Below are positions 1 through 11,815 of a stretch of 64,000 bases of DNA, piece after piece. Below the pieces are notes generated by a model. That model had not been told where the DNA came from and ran no database searches. It was given only the letters and a program-made list of their open reading frames with translations. Positions within the stretch are counted from its first letter, which is position 1, and every line of letters begins with the position of its first letter. The DNA is from Macrostomum hystrix (taxonomy: Eukaryota > Platyhelminthes > Macrostomidae), in contig CATNEN010000001.1 in the NCBI GenBank assembly GCA_950097015.1, forward strand, positions 2,561,001 through 2,625,000. The letters are read 5' to 3'. The position numbers were made by a program, and so were the translations under genes.

Positions 1-182
1 ACTAATCATGGTCCTTGCTAACAGCCTTTAAAGTGTTAGTTAAATAGAGTACTTGAATTTCACGGCGCTTTTGAAAAGTTACATAATCATTTAAATGTCA
101 ATATTGATCACGACTAAGTGATCATTGAATCCAACAAAACTATCGAATTGAACAACTTGGAGGTCTATTTCACCCTCGATCA

Positions 183-1120
183 TCAACGTTCGCCGCCGGC
201 GCCTCCACCGCCTCCGCCGCCGACGCCGCCGCCGCCACCGCCTCTTCCTCCGCCGCCGACGACCCCAGGTCCATTTGGAGGCTTTGAGAAGGCTTTCCGC
301 ACATAGTGCTGAAACACCCGACTGAGGCTCCAGTAGAGAAACGGGCATAGGGCGCTGTGGAGATAGATTAGCGCCTGAAAGTAGGGATACACAGCCATGA
401 GGTGGCTGGTGTGCTCCGACGGGCTGGTTAGTACAAAGTCCTGCAGCAGGATGATCAGATCTTTTGGGAACCAACAGAAAAAGAACAGAGCCACCAGGAC
501 TACGACAGTCTTCACCGTGCGCTTCTGCAGCTTCCGCGTCTGGTAGGCTGGCGAACGGGACGCTGGCAGAATGTGCTGCTGACGGCTGCCGCTCTGGCCT
601 CCGCCAACGACTAGGCGAGCCGTGGCCAGCACCGACGTCTGGTTAGTCGTCAGCGGCAGTTCCATGCCGGGTCCGCCTTCGAGGTCCTCCTCTTCAACAG
701 CTCGCTGACGACTTGCCGCAGAGGTCGGAGGGTTCTTAGTAAGCCTAGTGAACTGGCGAGAGATGAACCTAGCCGTGAATCCGTATGAGAATGTCAGCAC
801 AATGCAAGGCGTCAGGAACAGCAGCAGCAGCAGGTAGGCTGAGTAGGCCTTCTGGCCCAGGCTATTGCTGCGGTCCTCAGAGCAGACATAGTACACATAA
901 TCCGTGGCGTTGCCGCCAAGTCCGGGAACTGGCACTGCGGCCAGCTTGAAGGCGAACAGCGCCGGCAGCGAAACAACCAGGGCACTCAGCCAGGTGCCAA
1001 TCACTAGGAGGCGGAGACCTCGGTTGGACGTCTGCGTTGGCGGTATCATCAGAGCGCTTTGGCGGGCTCGCAGAATCGCAATGGAAGCCAGCGAGAAGCT
1101 GTTGACGCTGAGCGCTAGGC
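183..1120 (-). CDS. GPCR coding exon 2 (TM3 to C-terminus)
   Basis: The minus-strand acceptor is ctatttccag just above 1120. The reading frame continues without a stop from TM3 (SVNSFSLASIAILRARQ) to the TGA at 185–183. It contains TM4–TM7, ECL2 with a sequon and Cys, a long ICL3 with acidic and basic patches, and a Gly-rich tail. A shorter ORF start at 1049 is only an internal Met (Met131). Confidence 0.9.
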
Positions 1121-4100
1121 CTGGAAATAGGAGAATTTGACATTTCGAGCTCTCAAGTCTACTACAAGAAGTCGACGTCGAGATTGACTAAGCTAGGTTT
1201 ACAACTCAGCTAAAGTTAACGAAAAATGTGAAAACCGAGTAAGGTCGGCATCGTGACGTACAAGACTGCTCGTCGGGTTCTGCTACGTGACTTTGCTAGA
1301 AATTTTTTGATGATTTATCCTCTCGATTCGAATTCTCCCACAACTTGAAGTACTTTTGATAGAAACCCTCTCAGAGTCGTTCAGTCGCATTCGATTTTTC
1401 GGTTAGGAACTAGATTTTCAACTTCAGCAGCATTGCTGCAGCTGGGTTGTGTGTCACATTGAGTCACGTGATATTACTTTTTCAAGGTAAATTCTGATTC
1501 ATTACATAGTCAGTCACCACACTTTTTTCAGCAATTCAATTTTCCATGCCCGATGCTCCCTACACTTTGTCAAGCTCAGCCCAGCCTCGCGACTTTGCGG
1601 CGATTCCATCTTCCATGCACATACACTCTGTAGTTTGTCAAGGTCAGTCACGTGACTTTGCGGGAATTCAATCTTCCATGCCCGCTTCGCTCTACAGTTT
1701 TTCAAGGTCAGTCACGTGACTTTGCGGTAAATCAATCTTCCATGTCCATACACTTTACATTTTTGTCAAGGTCAGTCACGTGACTTTGCGGCAATTGAAT
1801 CTTCCATGCCCCCCTTGTCTTGTCATGTACAGTTTGTCATGTGACATGTGACCGGCAAAACACGAGCGCCCAGCGCTTTGCAATTAATACTACCGAGAAA
1901 ATTAGGTAAACAAAAACAAAAAAAACAACCTGTCAAGACAATCAGACGAATCCCAGTGGGACGCTTGCAGGCTTCCAGGCCAATCCAGGACAAATCGAAC
2001 GCCGCCTAATTTGATAGCTCTGCTACACTTGGTTTCTAGTCACACTTTAAGGCCACAAGGGAAATGAAAGCAAATCCCAAACAACCGGAAAGTAGGCATG
2101 CAGTTTTCTCTCTATCTGTCTCTCCATTTTCTGTTGCATGAATTTACCTGCAATATCTTGGCGGCTCAATATATCGTCGAGGAAGAGAAAAATGATAGCT
2201 GCTACATAAAAGGGCCCATAATAAACGGCAGACACACATCGCAAAACGCCAGCTAGTGACAGAGGACACAAGTCCTGCTAATTAGTGACAGTCTCCAGCC
2301 AATTATTTAGCGTGTCACCTCTAGCTGCGTTGTTGATTGACTTGCTAAAGTGTGTGCATTGAATAGCTGGCCTATCTCAATCAATAATGCATCGCGCAAG
2401 GCCTTTAACTAGCTCCACTTTTTTCAGTTCACACAAATTTCTTAAATTCTGTTTCTCAAACAGACTATTTTCGGATGCAGTTGTCGACTTGACCGCAGAC
2501 AGAACTGGCGAGGTTTAAATTTAGCAACTCTATATCTAGTGTGGTAACAGGCGAGATTTAGTAGGGCCTATTTGAATAGGCTTCCCAGACTAGAGTTGGT
2601 CCTAGTCTCAAGTATTGGAACTAGTATCTCTTAAATTGGTACTTGTCTATCTGGAAACAGTACTAGTCTCTCTTGAACTGGTACTATTCTCTCCTGAATT
2701 GGTACTAGTCACTCTGGAAATGGTACTAGTCTCTGGAAACGGTACTAGTCTCTGGAAACGGTACTAGTCTCTGGAAATGGTACTAGTCTCTGGAAATGGT
2801 ACTAGTCTCTGCGAATGGTACTAGTCTCTGGAAATGGTACTAGCCTCTGGAAATGGTACTAGTCTCTGGGAATGGTACTAGTCTATGGAAATGGTACTAG
2901 TCTCTGGGAATGGTACTAGTCTCTGGAAATGGTACTAGTCTCTGGGAATGGTACTAGTCTCTGGGAATGGTACTAGTCTCTGGAAATGGTACTAGCCTCT
3001 GGAAATGGTACTAGTCTCTGGGAATGGTACTAGTCTATGGAAATGGTACTAGTCTCTGGGAATGGTACTAGTCTCTGGAAATGGTACTAGTCTCTGGGAA
3101 TGGTACTAGTCTCTATTGAAATGGTACTAGTCTCTGGAAATGGTACTAGTCTCTGGGAATGGTACTAGTCTCTATTGAAATGGTACTAGTCTCTATTGAA
3201 ATGGTACTAGTCTCTGGGAATGGTACTAGTCTCTATTGAAATGGTACTAGTCTCTGGGAATGGTACTAGTCTCTATTGAAATGGTACTAGTCTCTGGGAA
3301 TGGTACTAGTCTCTATTGAAATGGTACTAGTCTCTATTGAAATGGTACTAGTCTCTGGGAATGGTACTAGTCTCTATTGAAATGGTACTAGTCTCTATTG
3401 AAATGGTACTAGTCTCTATTGAAATGGTACTAGTCTCTGGGAATGGTACTAGTCTCTATTGAAATGGTACTAGTCTCTGGGAATGGTACTAGTCTCTGGG
3501 AATGGTACTAGTCTCTGGAAATGGTACTAGTCTCTGGGAATGGTACTAGTCTCTGGGAATGGTACTAGTCTCTGGGAATGGTACTAGTCTCTATTGAAAT
3601 GGTACTAGTCTCTGGAAATGGTACTAGTCTCGCTGGAAATGGTACTAGTCTCGCTAGAAATGGTACTAGTCTCTGGGAATGGTACTAGTCTCTATTGAAA
3701 TGTTACTAGTCTCTGGGAATGGTACTAGTCTCTGGAAATGGTACTAGTCTCGCTAGAAATGGTACTAGTCTATCTGGAAATGGTACTAGTCTCTGGAAAT
3801 GGTACTAATCTCTGGAAATGGTACTAGTCTCTGGAAATGGCACTAGTCGCTGGAAATGGCACTAGTCTCTGGAAATGGTACTAGTCTCGCTGGAAATGGT
3901 ACTAGTCTCGCTAGAAATGGTACTAGTCTATCTGGAAATGGTACTAGTCTCTCTGTAAATGGTACTAGTCTCTCTGGAAATGGTACTAGTCTCGCTGGAA
4001 ATGGTACTAGTCTCTCTGGAAATGGTACTAGTCTCGCTGGAAATGGTACTAGTCTATCTGGAAATGGCACTAGTCTCTGGAAATGGTACTAGTCTCGCTG

Positions 4101-4635
4101 GAAATGGTACTAGTCTCTGGAAATGGTACTAGTCTCGCTGGAAATGGTACTAGTCTATCTGGAAATGGTACTAGTTTCTCTAGAATTGGTACTTGTATCT
4201 AGAATTGGGACTGATCTCTAAAACTACTAAAAGGTTCATTGAGTTTGCACGATAAGTAATTTTAGTTCGAAAAGCCGAATTGTTGATAAAATCAAGACTC
4301 CGCAGGAAGTGCTCACCTTCGATAAAGGTGACTAGCCTGCAGCCAGCCAGACCGAATCGCCATGTCATGTAGAACACTCGGACCATTGACACTGGCAGGC
4401 AGGTGCAAGTCACTAATAAGTTGGAACCAGCCAAGCTCATCATTATGTACGAGATGTGCCGTCTCAGGCCTCTATAACGGAAGCTAAGAAATAAAAAAAG
4501 GCCATTTCCGCCTAGAGACAGCACCGCTATCACCGAATAGATTGTGACGAGTGATATGACAGAGCCGCTGAGCTCTCGCCTGCCGTACAGTTGATTGTGC
4601 AGCATCTGCATCAGCAGCTGCTGGGTGAAGTTCAT
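183..4635 (-). CDS. Class A (rhodopsin-like) GPCR, two coding exons
   Basis: Seven-transmembrane receptor of the rhodopsin family, probably a plasma-membrane receptor for a peptide or small ligand; the ligand is not identifiable. Coding exons 4317–4635 and 183–1120 join in phase (one base plus two, giving Gly107) into 418 aa. TM1 is about residues 27–52, TM2 62–86, TM3 100–124, TM4 142–166, TM5 198–221, TM6 308–333 and TM7 352–375. Cys99 (top of TM3) and Cys186 (ECL2) can form the conserved disulfide. N-glycosylation sequons lie at Asn2 and Asn177. TM6 has the CWFP motif (322–325). Oddities: TM2 has LAGSN instead of LAxxD, the DRY position reads LRA (123–125), and NPxxY reads CPFLY (365–369). 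The C-tail ends in a glycine-rich run encoded by a GC-rich microsatellite. Start choice: the ATG lies one base after an acceptor-like site, and an in-frame stop lies in the upstream non-coding exon. Confidence 0.9.
1530..1830. repeat. 64-bp minisatellite carrying palindromic E-boxes
   Basis: About 4–5 copies. GTCACGTGAC recurs at 1647, 1711 and 1775, exactly 64 bp apart. A degenerate copy about 64 bp earlier has lost the palindrome (cctcgcgac). Each unit also carries gactttgcgg and atcttccatg. Confidence 0.85.
2600..4195. repeat. 19/21-bp minisatellite in GPCR intron 2
   Basis: About 80 copies of tctctggaaatggtactag. The main variants are ctgggaatgg (19 bp), ctattgaaatgg, cgctggaaatgg and tatctggaaatgg (21 bp). 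The 21-bp types cluster near the right-hand end, next to GPCR exon 1. It opens spurious ORFs on both strands at 3843–4092. Confidence 0.95.
4317..4635 (-). CDS. GPCR coding exon 1 (N-terminus, TM1, TM2, start of TM3)
   Basis: Encodes residues 1–106 and one base of codon 107. TM1 carries the conserved GGN (Asn44). TM2 carries LAGSN. The WRFGLAGC stretch leads into TM3. The donor on the minus strand is GTGAGC (4316–4311). The exon ends in phase 1, matching the acceptor at 1120/1121. Confidence 0.9.
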
Positions 4636-4674
4636 CCTGAGGAGAATGAGTCAGATATTGCTAGATATGCGTGT

Positions 4675-5155
4675 TAGACATCAGCAATAGACACTGGGCT
4701 GTTAGACACTGGTGTCACCTGTTAGATAGGAATCATCTAGACTGTTAGACACTGGTGTCACCTGTTAGATAGGAATCATCTAGACTGTTAGACACTGGTG
4801 TCACCTGTTAGATTGGAATCATCTAGACTGTTAGACACTGGTGTCACCTGTTAGATAGGAATCATCTAGACTGTTAGACACAGGTGTCACCTGTTAGATA
4901 GGAATCATCTAGACTATTAGACACTGGTGTCACCTGTTAGATAGGAATCATCTAGACTGTTAGACACTGGTGTCACCTGTTAGATAGGAATCATCTAGAC
5001 TGTTAGACACTGGTGTCACCTGTTAGATAGGAATCATCTAGACTGTTAGACACTGGTGTCACCTGTTAGATAGGAATCATCTATACTGTTAGACACTGGT
5101 GTAACCTGTTAGATAGGAATCATCTAAACTGTAAGACACTAAGGTCCCCTGTTAC
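4675..5155. repeat. 43-bp minisatellite in GPCR intron 1
   Basis: About 10–11 highly similar copies; each contains gttagacactggtgtcacct followed by gttagataggaatcatctag. Last copies are slightly diverged (ctatactg, taacctg). It lies between the 5' non-coding exon and coding exon 1 of the GPCR. Confidence 0.95.
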
Positions 5156-5159
5156 CAGG

Positions 5160-5620
5160 ACCCTAGTTAGTCATTGTTGGAAAATTAAAAGTACAAAATC
5201 GGAAGAAAAAAAGTGAATTTTTGCTTGGAAAGTTGCAAGATTTCTTCCAGAGCTATCAGAAGTGACCTTTTTACAAGGGTATATAAATGCGGAACATTTT
5301 GTTCTGATCACCAACCAACTTATACTTACCTGTCAATCAAAAACGGTTGTAGAAGCTAAAACTAAATTTGCTAGTTCAGAATCCTCTGCTGCAGCGGCTT
5401 AGATTAAAGTCGAGAAGAAAATTTATCGGCTGGGCCAAAATCCTGTTCGTTGTGCGGTCTGAGGAAGATTTTTCTGCAACCCGTTACGTTAATTTCTATC
5501 CGAGGCAAGTTCGCCTGAAAGCAAGCAATGCGATCTCATTGGCTAACACTGAACGGTGACCAATAGAAGTCTTATGTGGACTGCTTCCAGGCATTAAATT
5601 GTCTTAGAGGGGCCTTATTA
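5160..5620. other. Unique sequence around the GPCR 5' end
   Basis: Contains the GPCR leader exon and its donor. A 63-codon ORF on the plus strand at 5368–5559 has no recognisable features. A tataaat at about 5281 is on the plus strand, the wrong orientation for the GPCR. Confidence 0.4.
5330..5400 (-). other. Probable 5' non-coding exon of the GPCR (upstream boundary unknown)
   Basis: On the minus strand, CAG|GTAAGTAT at 5332–5322 is a near-perfect 5' splice site. Joined to the acceptor directly upstream of the start codon (ctcctcag, just above 4636) it gives a leader with an in-frame TAG before the ATG, supporting 4635 as the true start. The 5' end is not determined; 5400 is nominal. Confidence 0.5.
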
Positions 5621-5621
5621 A

Positions 5622-5625
5622 CTCA

Positions 5626-5691
<66 letters not shown>

Positions 5692-5693
5692 CC

Positions 5694-5735
<42 letters not shown>

Positions 5736-5748
5736 CCCTTACTTACTG

Positions 5749-5791
<43 letters not shown>

Positions 5792-5800
5792 CCCTTACTG

Positions 5801-5843
<43 letters not shown>

Positions 5844-5845
5844 CC

Positions 5846-5883
<38 letters not shown>

Positions 5884-5897
5884 CCCTTACTTACTCC

Positions 5898-5950
<53 letters not shown>
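5622..5950. repeat. (TTAC)n microsatellite with ctccc interruptions
   Basis: More than 70 tetranucleotides of ttac/actt, interrupted at intervals by actccctt and actgac. It abuts a SINE family A tail on its right side. Confidence 0.95.
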
Positions 5951-6012
5951 GCTGGCTGCGGGTCTAGTGTCACCAAATGATGTGCCATTGCCCGCAGCCC
6001 TCCTGCAAATCT
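5951..6012 (+). mobile_element. SINE family A, 3' tail fragment
   Basis: The stretch containing gctgcgggtctagtgtcacc, atgatgtgccattgcccgca and ccctcctgcaa matches the last 60 bases of the full copy at 40957–41318 almost exactly. The tRNA-like head and body are missing. Confidence 0.75.
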
Positions 6013-7205
6013 AATAAATACTATACTAATATCCAAGCACTTCAGGTTGACACAGTTGCAACATAAAACTCAGAATCAGCTGGAGTTGAAATTCGGATCG
6101 GAATCCAATTTAGTCCAATAGGATTGAATTCTATCTAATAAATAATCTATTTTTAGACTAAACCTGAAGACTTTTTCTTTGTCTCAGGGTCTGCTTTGTT
6201 TCTATTGTGGCACACAAAGGAGCTAATAAATGTAATTAAAAATTTTGCGTCATCAGGTACTATTAATAGGTACCTGGAATGCCAGGTATGTCAATTATTA
6301 GATATTCGAAACTGTTATTCAATTATTATTTAATTTAATTATTCGATCGAAGTATGTATTCACGACCTTATTTGTCTTATGACAACATCACGAAGCTGTG
6401 ATAATATTAAAATGAATCTGAAAATAAAACAAACACGAGTTACCATATACTCGTAGGACATATGGAAATAAAGTACTTTCAGTGCTTTAGCCCGCTGTTA
6501 CTATAATTTCTAGTTCGTTGAAATCGTGACATTGCGATAATACGGCTCGTATCATAATAAACCTGGCAATAATATCCCTCTGAAATGAATTTATTACCAT
6601 TTCTTACAATTGAAAACAAAAAAATAGTTTTTTTCGCTGACCTTGCAGCTAAAATTTTATTGGCTGTGCTCGGTCACGTGATTTATGCTGGGTGTAGAAA
6701 ACAGTCAGGGCTTCCCCAATTTGAGATTCTAAAAATAGTAACAACTTTTATTGGATGAGGCAATAAAATATTTATTATCCTATTTCTCCACTCTTTCGCC
6801 AGCAGCAATTATCAATGGGTGTGTTGCGTAATTACGGGCTTCTAAAGAGTATAAATATAGATTTAAAAGTTCTTATGGCTATGAACTGATAACGTCTTCT
6901 AAGCAATATATGATATGAAATGTCGTAAATTCTTATTGATCTCGTCCGCCCAGTGATCTCGAATACTCCGCAAGTCATCCGATACGCTTAAACATTGTGA
7001 CTGTCTAGCCAAGCATGCTAATAGTTGACGAACCGCTAGGACTTCACCTAAAGCAAAAAAGAGACTTACTATGTCTTCTAGCTATAGGCCTATGGATAGT
7101 AACACACATTTTATAAACACGTTTTTAGGGTGTGGCAAATATTTATTTTCAAATACTTTATGTAAGGCCTCTTCTGTTTTATACTTAATACGCTCGTACA
7201 GTTCA
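6013..7205. other. AT-rich intergenic DNA, no gene seen
   Basis: No ORF with convincing content, no tandem array and no RNA gene that I recognise. A single GTCACGTGAT E-box-like site lies near 6674. Confidence 0.4.
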
Positions 7206-7209
7206 GCGA

Positions 7210-8960
7210 GGCAGAAAGATGAGGCAGTGAGGGGGAGATGAGGCAGTGAGGGGTAGATGAGACAGTGAGGGGTAGATGAGACAGTGAGGGGTAGATGAGG
7301 CAGTGAGGGGTAGATGAGACAGTGAGGGGTAGATGAGGCAGTGAGGGGTAGATGAGACAGTGAGGGGTAGATGAGGCAGTGAGGGGTAGATGAGACAGTG
7401 AGGGGTAGATGAGACAGTGAGGGGTAGATGAGACAGTGAGTGGGAGATGAGACAGTGAGTGGGAGATGAGACAGTGAGTGGGAGATGAGACAGTGAGGGG
7501 TAGATGAGACAGTGAGGGGTAGATGAGACAGTGAGGGGTAGATGAGACAGTGAGGGGTAGATGAGGCAGTGAGGGGTAGATGAGACAGTGAGGGGTAGAT
7601 GAGGCAGTGAGGGGTAGATGAGACAGTGAGGGGTAGATGAGACAGTGAGGGGTAGATGAGACAGTGAGTGGGAGATGAGACAGTGAGTGGGAGATGAGAC
7701 AGTGAGTGGGAGATGAGACAGTGAGGGGAAGATGAGACAGTGAGGGGTAGATGAGACAGTGAGGGGTAGATGAGACAGTGAGTGGGAGATGAGACAGTGA
7801 GTGGGAGATGAGACAGTGAGGGGAGATGAGACAGTGAGTGGGAGATGAGACAGTGAGTGGGAGATGAGACAGTGAGGGGTAGATGAGACAGTGAGGGGTA
7901 GATGAGACAGTGAGGGGTAGATGAGACAGTGAGTGGGAGATGAGACAGTGAGTGGGAGATGAGACAGTGAGTTGGAGATGAGACAGTGAGTGGGAGATGA
8001 GACAGTGAGTGGGAGATGAGACAGTGAGGGGAGATGAGACAGTGAGTGGGAGATGAGACAGTGAGTTGGAGATGAGACAGTGAGTGGGAGATGAGACAGT
8101 GAGTGGGAGATGAGACAGTGAGTGGGAGATGAGACAGTGAGGGGTAGATGAGACAGTGAGGGGTAGATGAGACAGTGAGGGGTAGATGAGACAGTGAGGG
8201 GTAGATGAGACAGTGAGTGGGAGATGAGACAGTGAGTGGGAGATGAGACAGTGAGTTGGAGATGAGACAGTGAGTGGGAGATGAGACAGTGAGTGGGAGA
8301 TGAGACAGTGAGGGGTAGATGAGACAGTGAGTGGGAGATGAGACAGTGAGTGGGAGATGAGACAGTGAGTGGGAGATGAGACAGTGAGGGGTAGATGAGA
8401 CAGTGAGGGGTAGATGAGACAGTGAGGGGTAGATGAGACAGTGAGTGGGAGATGAGACAGTGAGTGGGAGATGAGACAGTGAGTTGGAGATGAGACAGTG
8501 AGTGGGAGATGAGACAGTGAGTGGGAGATGAGACAGTGAGGGGTAGATGAGACAGTGAGGGGTAGATGAGACAGTGAGGGGTAGATGAGACAGTGAGTGG
8601 GAGATGAGACAGTGAGTGGGAGATGAGACAGTGAGTTGGAGATGAGACAGTGAGTGGGAGATGAGACAGTGAGTGGGAGATGAGACAGTGAGGGGAGATG
8701 AGACAGTGAGTGGGAGATGAGACAGTGAGTTGGAGATGAGACAGTGAGTGGGAGATGAGACAGTGAGTGGGAGATGAGACAGTGAGTGGGAGATGAGACA
8801 GTGAGGGGTAGATGAGACAGTGAGTGGGAGATGAGACAGTGAGGGGAGATGAGACAGTGAGTGGGAGATGAGACAGTGAGTTGGAGATGAGACAGTGAGT
8901 GGGAGATGAGACAGTGAGTGGGAGATGAGACAGTGAGGGGAGATGAGACAGTGAGGGGTA
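7210..8960. repeat. 18/19-bp minisatellite, intergenic
   Basis: About 90 copies of agatgagacagtgagtggg and variants (gaggggt, gagttgg, gagggg). Variants recur in a fixed order over several units, so there is higher-order structure. G-rich on the plus strand. Confidence 0.95.
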
Positions 8961-9612
8961 GAATAGGCAGGGGTAGGTGAGACAGTGAGGGGTAGAATAG
9001 GCAGGGGTAGGTGAGACAGTGAGGGGTAGAATAGACAGGGGTAGGTGAGACAGTGAGGGTTAGAATAGGCAGGGGTAGGTGAGACAGTGAGGGGTAGAAT
9101 AGACAGGGGTAGGTGAGACAGTGAGGGGTAGAATAGACAGGGGTAGGTGAGACAGTGAGGGGTAGAATAGACAGGGGTAGGTGAGACAGTGAGGGGTAGA
9201 ATAGACAGGGGTAGGTGATACAGTGAGGGGTAGAATAGACAGGGGTAGGTGAGACAGTGAGGGTTAGAATAGGCAGGGGTAGGTGAGACAGTGAGGGGTA
9301 GAATAGACAGGGGTAGGTGAGACAGTGAGGGGTAGAATAGGCAGGGGTAGGTGAGACAGTGAGGGGTAGAATAGGCAGGGGTAGGTGAGACAGTGAGGGT
9401 TAGAATAGGCAGGGGTAGGTGAGACAGTGAGGGGTAGAATAGACAGGGGTAGGTGAGACAGTGAGGGGTAGAATAGACAGGGGTAGGTGAGACAGTGAGG
9501 GGTAGAATAGGCAGGGGTAGGTGAGACAGTGAGGGGTAGAATAGACAGGGGTAGGTGAGACAGTGAGGGGTAGAATAGACAGGGGTAGGTGAGACAGTGA
9601 GGGGTAGATGAG
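8950..9612. repeat. 34-bp minisatellite derived from the 19-bp array
   Basis: About 19 copies. Each unit joins a 19-bp-type core (gagacagtgaggggtagaa) to a 15-bp extension (taggcaggggtaggt or tagacaggggtaggt). It directly continues the preceding array and ends with one 19-bp-type unit near 9600. Confidence 0.92.
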
Positions 9613-9938
9613 GCAGTTATAATTAAAGTAATTTTTCAATTTGAACTGAGATTACCGCTTATCTAACTGGACTCGCGCCAAACTCGCCAAAGCACAGGTA
9701 GGAAGAACGGAGAGACAAAGTATTTGCAGGACAGAAAAGTGATTAGGTCAAGGAAATTAAAGCCAAGGATTATAATCCTAAATTTGTTGTAGTGCAGCAA
9801 CTTGTACTTATTTTAAAGGCATTTATTACTCCTGCATAACTAAATCACAATTATTGAATCAGAACAGCTTCGCGCTGGCCTAGCTTCTCTGAATCCGCAG
9901 AAGAAGATTTCGTAAAGTAGCTAAAATAAGAAAAGTGA
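9613..9938. other. Unique spacer between two arrays, no gene seen
   Basis: AT-rich. No ORF, RNA or element recognised. Confidence 0.4.
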
Positions 9939-9939
9939 G

Positions 9940-10675
9940 AGTTGAGAGTGGAGAGATGTAGATTGAGAGTTGAGAGTTGGAGAGTTGGAGAGTTGAGAGT
10001 TGGAGAGATGTAGAGTGAGAGTTGGAGAGTTGGAGAGATGTAGAGTGAGAGTTGAGAGTGGAGAGATGTAGAGTGAGAGTTGGAGAGTTGGAGAGATGTA
10101 GAGTGAGAGTTGGAGAGTTGGAGAGTTGGAGAGTGAGAGTTGAGAGTTGGAGAGATGGAGAGTGAGAGTTGAGAGTTGGAGAGATGTAGAGTGAGAGTTG
10201 GAGAGTTGGAGAGATGGAGAGTGAGAGTTGGAGAGATGTAGAGTGAGAGTTGGAGAGTTGGAGAGATGTAGAGTGAGAGTTGAGAGTGGAGAGATGTAGA
10301 GTGAGAGTTGAGAGTGGAGAGATGTAGAGTGAGAGTTGGAGAGTTGGAGAGTTGGAGAGTGAGAGTTGAGAGTTGGAGAGATGGAGAGTGAGAGTTGAGA
10401 GTTGGAGAGATGGAGAGTGAGAGTTGGAGAGAAGGAGAGTTGGAGAGATGTAGAGTGAGAGTTGGAGAGTTGGAGAGATGGAGAGTGAGAGTTGGAGAGA
10501 TGTAGAGTGAGAGTTGGAGAGTTGGAGAGATGTAGAGTGAGAGTTGAGAGTGGAGAGATGTAGAGTGAGAGTTGAGAGTGGAGAGATGTAGAGTGAGAGT
10601 TGAGAGTGGAGAGATGTATAGAGTGAGAGTTGGACAGTTGGAGAGATGTAGAGTGACAGTTGGATGGAGCCAGCT
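9940..10675. repeat. GA-rich degenerate minisatellite
   Basis: Built from agagttggagagttggagag and agatgtagagtgagagttg modules in varying order. Purine-rich on the plus strand throughout. Confidence 0.9.
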
Positions 10676-11815
10676 TAGTCTAGTGAAAATTCAGAGCGAA
10701 AATGTAGTGACGACGGACGGGAATACACCCAGTATCTGTGTTATTCTTATTTTTTCAACGTAAAAAATCTCACGTGCTTAGTTACTTTTCGAAAGAAATA
10801 AAACTTGTGCTGCTGTTAACGAACGAATGACACACAATGTCACCATTTATTTCAGTTACTCACTTTTAATGTGATGACTTTGAGCTGATCCTGTTAAATT
10901 ACACGGGAAATTCGAAAAAATGAAGCCCTAATGACTCTGACTTATAGTTTTTTGCCCAGCCTATATGAAAATTATGCTCTTTTCACTTGTAATTTTTGCT
11001 CATAGTTTAATTATCAAATACGATACGATTTTTTCATTAAGCCCCGGCTTAACTATTAACTGAAAATAGATACTAGAACTTTAGCTTAATTTCTAGTGCG
11101 TCTCTAGCTATACATTTTGAAAAACAACGCTGGTAATAGCACCCGCATCAAACAAAGCGGAAGTGATATCGAATCAATGTTAAGAGGATACAGCTGATGA
11201 ACACACACAGAAGTGAGGCAATCAGTCTACGATTTGAAGTATACAGCACTCCCTCTGTGGCAAAAGAAAAGGAAGCACTTTATTATAAAAATCCTGAGAA
11301 GTATATCCTTCAGTAACTAAGACTGCAGCATTGAGTTTAAATTCTGACTAAATTCTAGTTTAAAAAATGATACAATTTTTTTTCATTTTGTTGCAGCTGC
11401 AGGTGCGATGTTTTCTCGATGTATATATTGAGCATCGCACGCACAGCAGAAAGTGTCAATAACCACTCGTTTTTTCGACAAAAACTATAGCCCATGGTTA
11501 AAAAAAGAATTGTGTTGAAGGCGATTTTCTGCTCTGTGTGAAAACCACAATTTAAATGTACTTTTAATTAGTAAAGTTTAGTTTAACGTCACATTTGCTC
11601 ACGCCAAATAATGTAATGTAAATAAAATTAAATGTAAAACATTGTAGATTTCTCCTAAATTTGTTTTAGAAAACAGTGTGAAATTTATCGATATCTGATA
11701 TACGAAGTACTATAGTAATCAGTCTAGACCACAGTTTATAAAATAATTGGCTTAAAAGCTAATTTACTGGCTTCAAATCGTGTAGTAACGTATTACACTA
11801 TTATTACTATCATTT
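10676..11815. other. AT-rich intergenic DNA, no gene seen
   Basis: No convincing ORF, array or RNA gene. Confidence 0.4.

Larger units (their letters stand above)
1121..4316 (-). other. GPCR intron 2, mostly tandem repeats
   Basis: GT–AG on the minus strand. It holds a 64-bp minisatellite (about 1530–1830) and a 19/21-bp minisatellite (about 2600–4195). The rest (1130–1520 and 1840–2580) shows no gene or RNA that I recognise. Confidence 0.85.

Noticed and set aside
118-306. Plus-strand proline-rich ORF
   Set aside because: It is the antisense of the GPCR glycine-rich tail.
5321-5332. atacttacctg, identical to the 5' end of U1 snRNA
   Set aside because: The following bases do not match U1; on the minus strand it is simply an excellent splice donor for the GPCR leader exon.
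5368-5559. 63-codon plus-strand ORF
   Set aside because: Overlaps the probable GPCR leader region; no motif and non-ATG start.
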